From assembly GCA_905210995.1 (NCBI GenBank), contig CAJLZE010000039.1:1-21091 (forward strand): a stretch of 21,091 bases of DNA, in the 5' to 3' direction. The first letter of the stretch is position 1, and the number at the start of each line of letters is the position of its first letter. A model generated the notes under the pieces. The model was not told the origin of the DNA. It saw nothing but the letters and a program-made list of their open reading frames with translations, and made no database searches. The DNA comes from an uncultured Anaerotruncus sp. GTDB taxonomy: Bacteria; Bacillota; Clostridia; Oscillospirales; CAG-272. A program made the position numbers and the translations under genes. Positions 15,191 to 21,091 of this stretch are shown piece by piece.

Positions 15191-16759
15191 TTGAAAAAGC
15201 TATTTTTGATATGTATGCTGCTTGCCGTCGTCTGTCTTGCGGCAGTCTCGCTGTGCGCCGAGGATATCACCGACGCCACGGATTTTCTGCCCGCAGACGG
15301 TATGATAACCGACGGCGATGAGCGTACGGTCGTTACTTATCCGCAGGGGAGCACGCTCACGTTGAAGTCCGACGATGTGATCTCCGCGGTATACATTAAA
15401 TTTGACCGCCTTCCATCAGAGTGGACGCTTTCCGCCGGGGGCAGGAGTGTGCGCTGCGGCAGATACGGTTTTCTGCATGAGTACTGTGATGTTGCCGCTC
15501 TGCTCGGCGAGACGCATGAGGTCACGCTGACCTTTGACGGCGCCGATACCGAGGTGTGCGATATATTCGTTTTTTCGGGAGACGATATTCCCGATTGGGT
15601 GCAGCGTTGGGAGCCTGCCGAAGGAGACGCCGATCTTGTGCTGCTGTCAACGCATGCCGACGACGAGCAGCTCTTTCTTCTCGGAGTGCTGCCGTATTAT
15701 GCCGGCGAGATGGGATATCAGGTGCAGGTCATTTACTTCACAAATCACTGGGCGGTGCGCGATCGACCGCACGAGCAGCTAAACGGTCTGTGGACGGTCG
15801 GCGTCACGCGCTACCCTGTCATAAGCGAGCTGCCGGACGGCTGGAACGGCGTTGCGCGCGACATGAAAAACGCTTACCGTTCTGCAGTTGCAAACGGATT
15901 TACAAGAGACCGTCTCGTTGAGCTTCAGGTGGAATATCTGCGCCGCTTCCGTCCGCAGGTCGTGGTGGGGCATGACCCGAACGGCGAATACGGTCACCCG
16001 CAGCATATCATCAATACGGAAACGCTGATGGATGCGTTGACTCTTGCCGCCGATCCGACATACTCGGAGGAGACAGCCGCCGATTACGGCGTTTGGGATG
16101 TGCCGAAGACCTATCTTCACCTTTACGGTGAGAACCGCATCACGATGGACTGGGACAGGCCGCTTGCAAGATTCGGCGGCAAAACGGCGTATGAGATGTC
16201 AAAGCTCGGCTTTGCCTGCCATCGCTCACAGCATTACACATGGTTCAGTGACTGGCTGAGCGGCGCCCGCGGCAATTACACAAAGGCGACCGATATAAAG
16301 AAATACAGCCCTACCGAATACGGGCTTTACAGAACGACCGTCGGAGCCGACACGGGCGTCGGCGGGTGGGATTTCTTTGAAAATCTCACCGTGCGCTCGA
16401 CCGAGACGTCGGAGATCGACGGCTCCGAGACGGTGCCGTCGGTAGGACCCGTCAGAGTTCCCGCAAGGGATACAGCGCCCGCGACCGAGCCCGACAGCAC
16501 TCCGACGACCGAACCTGTGCCGGATCCCATGACGGACGGGCAGACGACGGCTGCGGAGACGCTGCCCACAGCGGATACGGAGAGCGAGACTGCCGGTACA
16601 TCCGATAACGGTACCAAGGGCGGAACGGCTCCCGCAACGGGCGACGAAAGAAAGACCGCCGCAGTATTTGTGGCGGCGATAATGATCGTGTCCCTTGCCG
16701 CTGCGGCATATGCCGCGGCAGTCAGAACGGGGAAGAGCGGAAAAGCAAATAACCGTTGA
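15191..16759 (+). CDS. Secreted PIG-L/LmbE-type deacetylase-like protein with possible sortase anchor
   Basis: PIG-L (LmbE) enzymes are zinc-dependent de-N-acetylases acting on N-acetylglucosamine-type groups. TTG 15191 is chosen because it gives a complete signal peptide (KK, then a hydrophobic stretch to about 21, cleavage near CAE); AAAAAAGG lies about 14 bases upstream, rather far. Residues 25-140 look like a beta-rich domain. The PIG-L domain starts near 147 with LLSTHADDEQLFLLG (HADDE at 155-159, the family AHPDDE metal motif with Pro to Ala) and includes VVVGHDPNGEYGHPQH (257-272). A Thr/Pro/Glu-rich spacer spans about 403-480, then PATGD (481-485), a hydrophobic helix (about 488-511) and a basic tail, as in sortase substrates. 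Substrate is unknown; a wall or surface glycan is a guess. Confidence 0.72.
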   Translation: MKKLFLICMLLAVVCLAAVSLCAEDITDATDFLPADGMITDGDERTVVTYPQGSTLTLKSDDVISAVYIKFDRLPSEWTLSAGGRSVRCGRYGFLHEYCDVAALLGETHEVTLTFDGADTEVCDIFVFSGDDIPDWVQRWEPAEGDADLVLLSTHADDEQLFLLGVLPYYAGEMGYQVQVIYFTNHWAVRDRPHEQLNGLWTVGVTRYPVISELPDGWNGVARDMKNAYRSAVANGFTRDRLVELQVEYLRRFRPQVVVGHDPNGEYGHPQHIINTETLMDALTLAADPTYSEETAADYGVWDVPKTYLHLYGENRITMDWDRPLARFGGKTAYEMSKLGFACHRSQHYTWFSDWLSGARGNYTKATDIKKYSPTEYGLYRTTVGADTGVGGWDFFENLTVRSTETSEIDGSETVPSVGPVRVPARDTAPATEPDSTPTTEPVPDPMTDGQTTAAETLPTADTESETAGTSDNGTKGGTAPATGDERKTAAVFVAAIMIVSLAAAAYAAAVRTGKSGKANNR

Positions 16760-16760
16760 A

Positions 16761-16805
16761 AAAAAGCACGGACGTGTGCGCGGTATTCGTCCGTGCTTTG
16801 TCTTT
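16761..16805 (+). terminator. Rho-independent terminator after the PIG-L gene
   Basis: A perfect 12-bp stem (16763-16774 with 16788-16799, core GCACGGACG/CGTCCGTGC) has a 13-base loop and ends in a T-rich tract (CTTTGTCTTTT). A-rich bases before it give some bidirectional character. Confidence 0.85.
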
Positions 16806-16831
16806 TCGGCTGCGCACGGCATCTTTGATGG

Positions 16832-16860
16832 TTGACACGTCATTGCATTTATGTTATACT
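16832..16860 (+). promoter_or_regulatory. Strong sigma-A promoter of the phosphoesterase gene
   Basis: A perfect TTGACA (16832-16837) and TATACT (16855-16860) are separated by 17 bases, with an extended TG element (16852-16853). Transcription would start near 16867, giving a leader of about 30 bases. Confidence 0.85.
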
Positions 16861-16895
16861 GTTCTGCGAAATAAATTTGAGAAAGGCAAGCCTAT

Positions 16896-18026
16896 ATGAC
16901 AAGGAGACCCGATATTTTCGCCGATCTGCCGACGGTATACGCGGTCGGAAAGAACTACATAATTATCGTTCCCGTAAACGAGCCGTGCCTTATGTGGGTG
17001 CGTGTGGGAGACGAAGAATTTTATGACGATTCAAACGGAATACTGCGTTCGGCGCGTTTGACGCATAAAATGACGGTGCCGATGCCGCTGCTCGACAGCT
17101 CGGGCGGTTATACGGTGCTATGGCGTAAGATGACCGAGCGCAAGCCCTATTTTTCGGTGGCGGGGGATGTGGAGGAATATACCTCGTGCTTCCGTCCGCT
17201 CGATCCGAAAAAGGAAAAAATAAATATTTATCACATCGCGGATGCCCACAACCGCGTTGAAGGTCCCGTGAATGCGGGGCTGTATTTTGAGCGTGCGGGC
17301 GAGCAGCTCGATCTGTTGATACTTAACGGCGATATACCGAATCACAGCGGCGATATTGCGAATTTCGAGGCTATACACAAAATAGCAGCGGGCGTGGCGC
17401 ACGGTGAGATACCGGTGGTCTTTTCGCGCGGGAATCACGATATGCGCGGCGTCTGCGCGGAGTTTATAGAGGATCACACCCCTACCGACGGCGGCGTGTC
17501 ATATTATACTTTCCGTCTCGGTCCCGTCTGGGGGGCGGTGCTCGACTGTGCCGAGGATAAGCCAGACAGCAGCGATGAGTATGGTCATACCGTGTGCTGC
17601 GAGAATTTCCGCCGCCGCGAAACGCGCTGGCTTGAGTCGCTTTGCGGAGAAGCCGAGCCAGAATTTTCGGACGAAGGGATAAAATACAGGCTCGTAGTGG
17701 TGCATAATCCCTTTACCGAGCGGAGAAAGCCGCCGTTTGACATCGAAGAGGACACGTTTACGCACTGGCCTGAGCTTCTGCGCGAAAAGGTTAAGCCGCA
17801 GCTTATGATATGCGGTCATGTTCACAGGTGCTATGTTTCGTATCCGGGCGGCGAACGTGACGCGTTCGGTCAGCCGTGTCCGATAGTTGCCGCATCGAGG
17901 ATCGTCAAAGATGATCCCGCGTTTTACGTCGGCGGCGCGATAACGCTTGACGGAGATCATGCCGAGGTCAGATTTACCGACAACAACGGAAACGTTGTCG
18001 GCGGTGAGAGAGTGGATTTTAAATAA
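16896..18026 (+). CDS. Calcineurin-like metallophosphoesterase
   Basis: The 376-residue protein carries the ordered metal-binding motifs of the calcineurin-like phosphoesterase superfamily: ADAH (115-118), NGDIPNH (144-150), GNHD (179-182), a His in VVVHN (His270) and GHVH (307-310). An N-terminal beta-rich domain of about 100 residues, as in purple-acid-phosphatase-like proteins, precedes the catalytic part. There is no signal peptide or membrane helix, so it is probably cytoplasmic. The natural substrate is not evident from sequence. ATG 16896 follows GAGAAAGG at good spacing and a near-consensus promoter, and a terminator hairpin follows the stop, so it forms a single-gene transcription unit. 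Confidence 0.88.
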   Translation: MTRRPDIFADLPTVYAVGKNYIIIVPVNEPCLMWVRVGDEEFYDDSNGILRSARLTHKMTVPMPLLDSSGGYTVLWRKMTERKPYFSVAGDVEEYTSCFRPLDPKKEKINIYHIADAHNRVEGPVNAGLYFERAGEQLDLLILNGDIPNHSGDIANFEAIHKIAAGVAHGEIPVVFSRGNHDMRGVCAEFIEDHTPTDGGVSYYTFRLGPVWGAVLDCAEDKPDSSDEYGHTVCCENFRRRETRWLESLCGEAEPEFSDEGIKYRLVVVHNPFTERRKPPFDIEEDTFTHWPELLREKVKPQLMICGHVHRCYVSYPGGERDAFGQPCPIVAASRIVKDDPAFYVGGAITLDGDHAEVRFTDNNGNVVGGERVDFK

Positions 18027-18790
18027 AAAGCCCGGCTCCGCATCGCGTGATGCGGAGCCGGAAATTTTATCCGATCGTCATTGGAAAAAAACATACCGCC
18101 GCAGTCGTAAAGGCGTCCCGGGGTCAGCGCACGCGGCAGAGCGCCGCACGAGCGGATGAACGCGGCGATACTTTCGCCGTCGGGGTGCGTCATGGGGTCG
18201 CCGGTGAGCCACACCTCGCCGCGTTCGGCGCAGAAGGCGCATGAACCGCCGATAAAGCCGTATCCGTAGCCGGGCAGGTCAATGCTGCCGGGTGATATCA
18301 CAAGCCGTGGGATGCCCGCTTTGGAGGCGGCACACGCTATGCCGGTATCGGAGGTGATGATGCCGCAGCCCGCCGCGGCAGCCGAACAGGCGGTATATCC
18401 CTGCTTTGTTGTGATGACGTGCAGACCGAGCCCGGCTGCGGCGTCGCACAGCTCGGGCGCCGTCGCGCGTGAGACCAGAAAAAAGTCGCCGACGCGCTTG
18501 GCGCACAGCGGAACGTCGGCGGGGTATACGCTCCCCGCGTCGGCGCCGATAAAGCGAAGCTCAAGCCCCGCGCCGTCGCATATCCTGTTTATTTCTTCTT
18601 CGGCAAACGAACGGTAGTAGTCGCCGAACGTGTAAAGTGCGCCGCCGAGCGGATGGATCAGCAGGTCGGCGTGCGAGGAGACGGGCGCACCGAGTCTCGG
18701 ATAGGCGGGAAGAGTTATCACCTTCGCACCTTGCGCCGCTGCTGCGTTTATGACGGTCTGCGGCGCTCCGCAGCCGATGGCAAGAAGCAT
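17957..18790 (-). CDS. DUF6873-like protein, frame probably shifted at its 3' end
   Basis: The 277-codon frame starts at ATG 18790 behind AAAGGA at normal spacing. Residues 1 to about 235 form a compact alternating alpha/beta protein: GAKVITLPAY (21-30), HADLLIHPLGG (40-50), VITTKQGYTACSAA (125-138), GIITSDTGIA (143-152), GYGFIGGSCAF (177-187), VWLTGDPMTHPDGESI (193-208) and LYDCGGMFF (227-235). This resembles clostridial proteins filed as DUF6873, whose function is unknown to me; the recall is from pattern, not a search. The last 42 or so residues run through the terminator hairpin and into the antisense of the phosphoesterase gene. One base less or more in the A7 tract at 18085-18091 gives a stop at 18067-18069 or 18078-18080, just before the hairpin. 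The gene lies downstream of rpmB. Confidence 0.65.
   Translation of the reverse strand: MLLAIGCGAPQTVINAAAAQGAKVITLPAYPRLGAPVSSHADLLIHPLGGALYTFGDYYRSFAEEEINRICDGAGLELRFIGADAGSVYPADVPLCAKRVGDFFLVSRATAPELCDAAAGLGLHVITTKQGYTACSAAAAGCGIITSDTGIACAASKAGIPRLVISPGSIDLPGYGYGFIGGSCAFCAERGEVWLTGDPMTHPDGESIAAFIRSCGALPRALTPGRLYDCGGMFFSNDDRIKFPAPHHAMRSRAFYLKSTLSPPTTFPLLSVNLTSA
18021..18068. terminator. Strong terminator between convergent genes
   Basis: A perfect 13-bp stem (18032-18044 with 18049-18061) closes a 4-base loop. On the minus strand it is followed by GGGCTTTTTATTT, a good T tract; on the plus strand by AAATTTTAT. It serves the phosphoesterase gene and the minus-strand gene ending nearby, yet it lies inside the current frame of the latter. 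Confidence 0.9.
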
Positions 18791-18837
18791 TTTCTGTCCT
18801 TTCTGCGAACCGCGTCGGTCTTGCGGCTCATTTGCGG

Positions 18838-18878
18838 ATAAAAACCGAGGGGCTGCCGCGCCAGTGCGCAGCAGCCCC
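18838..18878 (-). terminator. rpmB terminator
   Basis: GGGGCTGC (18849-18856) pairs with GCAGCCCC (18871-18878); in the minus direction the stem is followed by TCGGTTTTTAT. It lies 15 bases beyond the rpmB stop. Confidence 0.8.
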
Positions 18879-18892
18879 GTCCTGAATAATTA

Positions 18893-19081
18893 TCAGGCGT
18901 TGTCGACCTTTTTCAGAGTACGCAGACAACGTGCGCACATGCTGACTGTTTTGACAGTGCCGTTTTCGGAAACTTTGACCTTGCGGATATTGGGCTTCCA
19001 GGCTCTGTTTGTCTTGCGGTGTGAGTGGGAGACCGAGTTACCGAACACGACGCCCTTGCCGCAAACGCTGCATTTTGCCAT
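18893..19081 (-). CDS. rpmB: 50S ribosomal protein L28
   Basis: L28 is a small protein of the large ribosomal subunit. The 62-residue product starts MAKCSVCGKG and contains GNSVSHSHRKTNRAWKPNI (14-32), typical of L28. Cysteines at 4, 7, 49 and 52 form two CxxC pairs, so this is the zinc-binding (C+) version. ATG at 19081 is preceded by a strong GAGGAGGTG site; longer readings of the frame start inside the leader and are not supported. It has its own promoter and terminator. Confidence 0.96.
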   Translation of the reverse strand: MAKCSVCGKGVVFGNSVSHSHRKTNRAWKPNIRKVKVSENGTVKTVSMCARCLRTLKKVDNA

Positions 19082-19134
19082 AAGTGACACCTCCTCAATA
19101 TATAGTAGCGGATTATTTACATACAACATCCGAT

Positions 19135-19163
19135 ATTATAGCATACTCGGGGCGAAAAAGCAA
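19135..19163 (-). promoter_or_regulatory. rpmB promoter
   Basis: On the minus strand TTGCTT (19158-19163) and TATAAT (19135-19140) are 17 bases apart, with a TG one base before the -10. Transcription would start near 19128, giving a leader of about 47 bases. Confidence 0.8.
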
Positions 19164-19220
19164 GAGTTTTTTTGAATTTTATATTTTTATTACTGCTGTT
19201 TGCGGCAAATCACGCTTGTT

Positions 19221-19973
19221 TTATGCCGAAACGGTCCTTTTTCTTCTCCTGACGGAGAAAAATACGATTGCAAACGCCGCACCGACGACCGCGACCGCCG
19301 CCGCGATGACTATTGCAACGGTCGAAGCGCGTCCGGATGCTCCTCCAAACAGCCCGCCCGATGCCTTGCCGAAGCTTTTCGAAAGTATATCGGCAGCCTC
19401 GCGTGCTGTGTATTCCTTTCCGTTTTCAAGACCGGTGAGGTCGGGGCGGCTTCCGAACGGGAGCACGCAGGTCTCGTCGTTTGCCGAGAAAACTATGAAC
19501 GAGGTGTGGTATTCGGGAACATCGACGCAGAAGGCGTCTGACGGCATGGCGGAAAGATGCTCGTTTAGCACCGAAGGAGTAAGCGCTCCGTCCGATGCGG
19601 CTTTGCCGTCTACGGTGCTTCCCGTCACTGTCCATTTGCCGTTGATTTTTTGGGCTTGCGCGATATTTCCGCCGTCGGTAAATATGTACCAACGGAGGTC
19701 CTCGTCGTTATCCGACATATTGGCATCCTGCGCGCGTCCCGAGGCAAGAGCGCGGAACTCAGCGGGTGTCATCGAATGCACTTTATAGCAATCGGCAGGC
19801 GAACCGTCTGTCAGGGCGCTGCCCGCGACGTCCGCTCTTACAACGTCAGCTTCGCTGCTGCTGTATATCGCCGAAAAATCGTGATACGTTTTGCCCGACT
19901 CGGCTGATGCGCCTATGACCGAACCCACGTACAGCAGCACGACAGATAAAATTATGCTCAGAACTTTTTTCAT
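19221..19973 (-). CDS. Secreted single-pass membrane protein of unknown function
   Basis: I do not recognise a family. The 250-residue protein has a signal peptide (KK, hydrophobic 4-20, likely cleavage after ASA at 22-24), an extracellular domain of about 190 residues, a Gly/Ala/Ser-rich stretch (about 203-216), a membrane helix at 217-240 and a strongly basic end (VRRRKR). The mature domain has three cysteines (62, 149, 169) and features such as WYIFTDGGNIAQAQKINGKW (95-114) and FIVFSANDETCVLPFG. This type I topology suggests a surface-displayed protein tethered to the membrane rather than the wall; no LPXTG-type motif was seen. ATG 19973 follows AGGGGG at about ten bases. It has its own strong promoter and no clear terminator downstream. 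Confidence 0.75.
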   Translation of the reverse strand: MKKVLSIILSVVLLYVGSVIGASAESGKTYHDFSAIYSSSEADVVRADVAGSALTDGSPADCYKVHSMTPAEFRALASGRAQDANMSDNDEDLRWYIFTDGGNIAQAQKINGKWTVTGSTVDGKAASDGALTPSVLNEHLSAMPSDAFCVDVPEYHTSFIVFSANDETCVLPFGSRPDLTGLENGKEYTAREAADILSKSFGKASGGLFGGASGRASTVAIVIAAAVAVVGAAFAIVFFSVRRRKRTVSA

Positions 19974-20004
19974 GTCCCGACATCCCCCTTTTGAAAATGG
20001 TCTT

Positions 20005-20034
20005 AAGGGCGCATTTTAATGGTCTTGCGCCCTT
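20005..20034 (-). repeat. 9-bp stem-loop at the 5' end of the transcript
   Basis: AAGGGCGCA (20005-20013) and TGCGCCCTT (20026-20034) form a perfect 9-bp stem with a 12-base loop. The predicted transcription start on the minus strand (about 20036) lies right at the edge of the stem. A 9-base direct repeat AATGGTCTT occurs at 19996-20004 and 20018-20026. It could stabilise the mRNA or be a protein-binding site. Confidence 0.6.
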
Positions 20035-20042
20035 TAATACAA

Positions 20043-20071
20043 AGCATATCACATTTTATGGCAGATGTCAA
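20043..20071 (-). promoter_or_regulatory. Promoter of the unknown membrane protein gene
   Basis: On the minus strand a perfect TTGACA (20066-20071) and TATGCT (20043-20048) are 17 bases apart, with a TG just before the -10. Predicted start near 20036, giving a leader of about 60 bases that contains the stem-loop. Confidence 0.8.
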
Positions 20072-20120
20072 GGCGCTTTGCAACAAATTCCGCGTTTTTG
20101 CTTTTATGCCGTCAACTGTG

Positions 20121-21091
20121 TTACAGCGCTTTCCTGCGTGCGGCAACGAATGCAAATACGGTAAGGCGGGAGCTTTCGGTAGGTGCCGGCGTAAAGTCGG
20201 CTGCGACAGTGCGCGGAGCCTCGCTCCTCACGTATGCGTCGATCCCGAGGATCAGCGGGACCGCAGAGCCGTCGCGCGGTGAGAGCTTTCCGCATACGGC
20301 AAAGCATATATCGCCTTTCGGCGCGCCCGCGAGGATGAGCGGCTCGGCTGCCGTTTTGAATGCCGAGCGCACGGCGCTGACGGGATCGTCTTCGGCGGCT
20401 CGCGCCGCAGACACGAGCAGCTCCACGTCGGGGAAAAATGCCGTTTTACCGCATTCCGCGCGCAGTGACGATAAAGGACAGGCGATCGTGTCGAGCGCCG
20501 CGCTGCCCGGGAGTGGAGCGGACGTCGCCGCGATATCTGCGTTGAGGTAAAAGCGGAGCCTTTTCAGCAGTGCCGCAGGCAGCCTTACGGCGGTCTCGGG
20601 CACCGGGATGCCTTCGTATACAGATGCGACGGTAAAGTCGCTGCCGCCGGCGGTGCCGAACACCGCTGCGCCAATGCCGTGAGCGGCTATGGTCGGAAGT
20701 ATCGCTTCTGCGGTGTCGGGGCGGATCGCCGAGAGAGCGCAGCCGGCAAACGGTGCGCACAAGCTTTCGGAGCAGCCCGCAAATCTGCCGCGGAGAGGCA
20801 GCGCGGGAGCGGAAAGATGACCGCCGCCGCAGAATGCTTCAAGGTCGAATATAAGCCCGCTGCCCGAGGTCGGTCCGAACGACGGCGCGTATCCGGCTCG
20901 ATAAAGCTCCGAGGCGGCACGGGAAAGGCGCGCTGAAAAATCGTCGGCAAGGCAGCCGTCGGGCGGTGAGAGCAGTACGAGGAGATCTCCCGGACATGCG
21001 CGGGTGCGCAGCGCCGCGTCTTTGCGTGACACCGCGATCCGGAATCCGTCGGCGGCGGCAAACGCGGCAGGCTGAGTGCTTACCGCGGCGG
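20121..21091 (-). CDS. Unrecognised protein, N-terminus outside the window
   Basis: The minus-strand frame is open from the right edge (21091) to a stop at 20121-20123, so about 322 residues are visible and the start lies outside; a GTG at 21032 is internal and not needed. The protein is Ala-rich and soluble, without signal peptide or clear membrane helix in view. Segments such as RKDAALRTRACPGDLLVLLSPP, RPDTAEAILPTIAAHGIGAAVFGTAGG and the final VFAFVAARRKAL suggest a mixed alpha/beta enzyme. A weak resemblance to the C-terminal part of AIR-synthase-type proteins (PurM/HypE/ThiL fold) came to mind but no motif settles it. Coding bias agrees with its neighbours. No convincing terminator follows; the next gene has its own promoter 50 bases downstream. 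Confidence 0.55.
   Translation of the reverse strand, partial: AAVSTQPAAFAAADGFRIAVSRKDAALRTRACPGDLLVLLSPPDGCLADDFSARLSRAASELYRAGYAPSFGPTSGSGLIFDLEAFCGGGHLSAPALPLRGRFAGCSESLCAPFAGCALSAIRPDTAEAILPTIAAHGIGAAVFGTAGGSDFTVASVYEGIPVPETAVRLPAALLKRLRFYLNADIAATSAPLPGSAALDTIACPLSSLRAECGKTAFFPDVELLVSAARAAEDDPVSAVRSAFKTAAEPLILAGAPKGDICFAVCGKLSPRDGSAVPLILGIDAYVRSEAPRTVAADFTPAPTESSRLTVFAFVAARRKAL

Overview
The window is chromosomal DNA from a GC-rich, Gram-positive-type bacterium, most likely a Clostridia member (Bacillota; Oscillospirales-like is a guess). The evidence is the Firmicutes-style division and cell wall (dcw) order mraZ-rsmH-ftsL-pbp-murE-murF-mraY-ftsW-murG-divIB-ftsZ, a DivIB rather than Gram-negative FtsQ context, a class B penicillin-binding protein with two PASTA domains, strong GGAGG ribosome sites, sigma-A type promoters and a PxTG-like cell-wall sorting tail. 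No outer-membrane genes, tRNA, rRNA, CRISPR array or insertion sequence was seen.

Layout. 1-868: a compositionally distinct left edge with the 3' end of a beta/alpha-barrel protein gene, a shared terminator, and a convergent ORF that is a chimera: the first half of a DUF421 membrane protein joined in frame to the last ~37 residues of an ABC-F ATPase. Isoleucine codon use changes at the same place, so a breakpoint (real rearrangement or misassembly) probably lies near 530-545. 869-1391: non-coding, with the cluster promoter and a ten-base-period TGGAG repeat that looks like a MraZ operator. 1392-13599: tightly packed genes for cell-wall precursor synthesis (MurE, MurF, MraY, MurG), septal peptidoglycan polymerisation and cross-linking (FtsW, class B PBP), and their membrane regulators (FtsL, DivIB), with RsmH. 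murD, murC and ftsA are not in the cluster. 13600-15080: ftsZ with its own promoter.

15191-18026: a secreted PIG-L deacetylase-like protein with a possible sortase tail, then a calcineurin-like phosphoesterase behind a near-consensus promoter. 17957-21091, all on the minus strand: a DUF6873-like gene whose frame runs through its own terminator (probable one-base slip in an A7/T7 tract), rpmB for ribosomal protein L28, an unrecognised secreted single-pass membrane protein, and a partial gene running off the right edge.

The plus-strand core makes lipid II in the cytoplasm (MurE, MurF) and at the membrane (MraY, MurG); FtsW polymerises it and the PBP cross-links it at the septum, positioned by FtsZ and controlled by FtsL and DivIB. 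Three membrane divisome proteins here carry cytoplasmic N-terminal tails, most strikingly FtsL (~170 residues before its membrane helix). The best leads for something unusual are that FtsL tail, the left-edge chimera, the frame defect in the DUF6873-like gene, the mraZ operator-like repeat, and the surface-anchored PIG-L protein directly after ftsZ.
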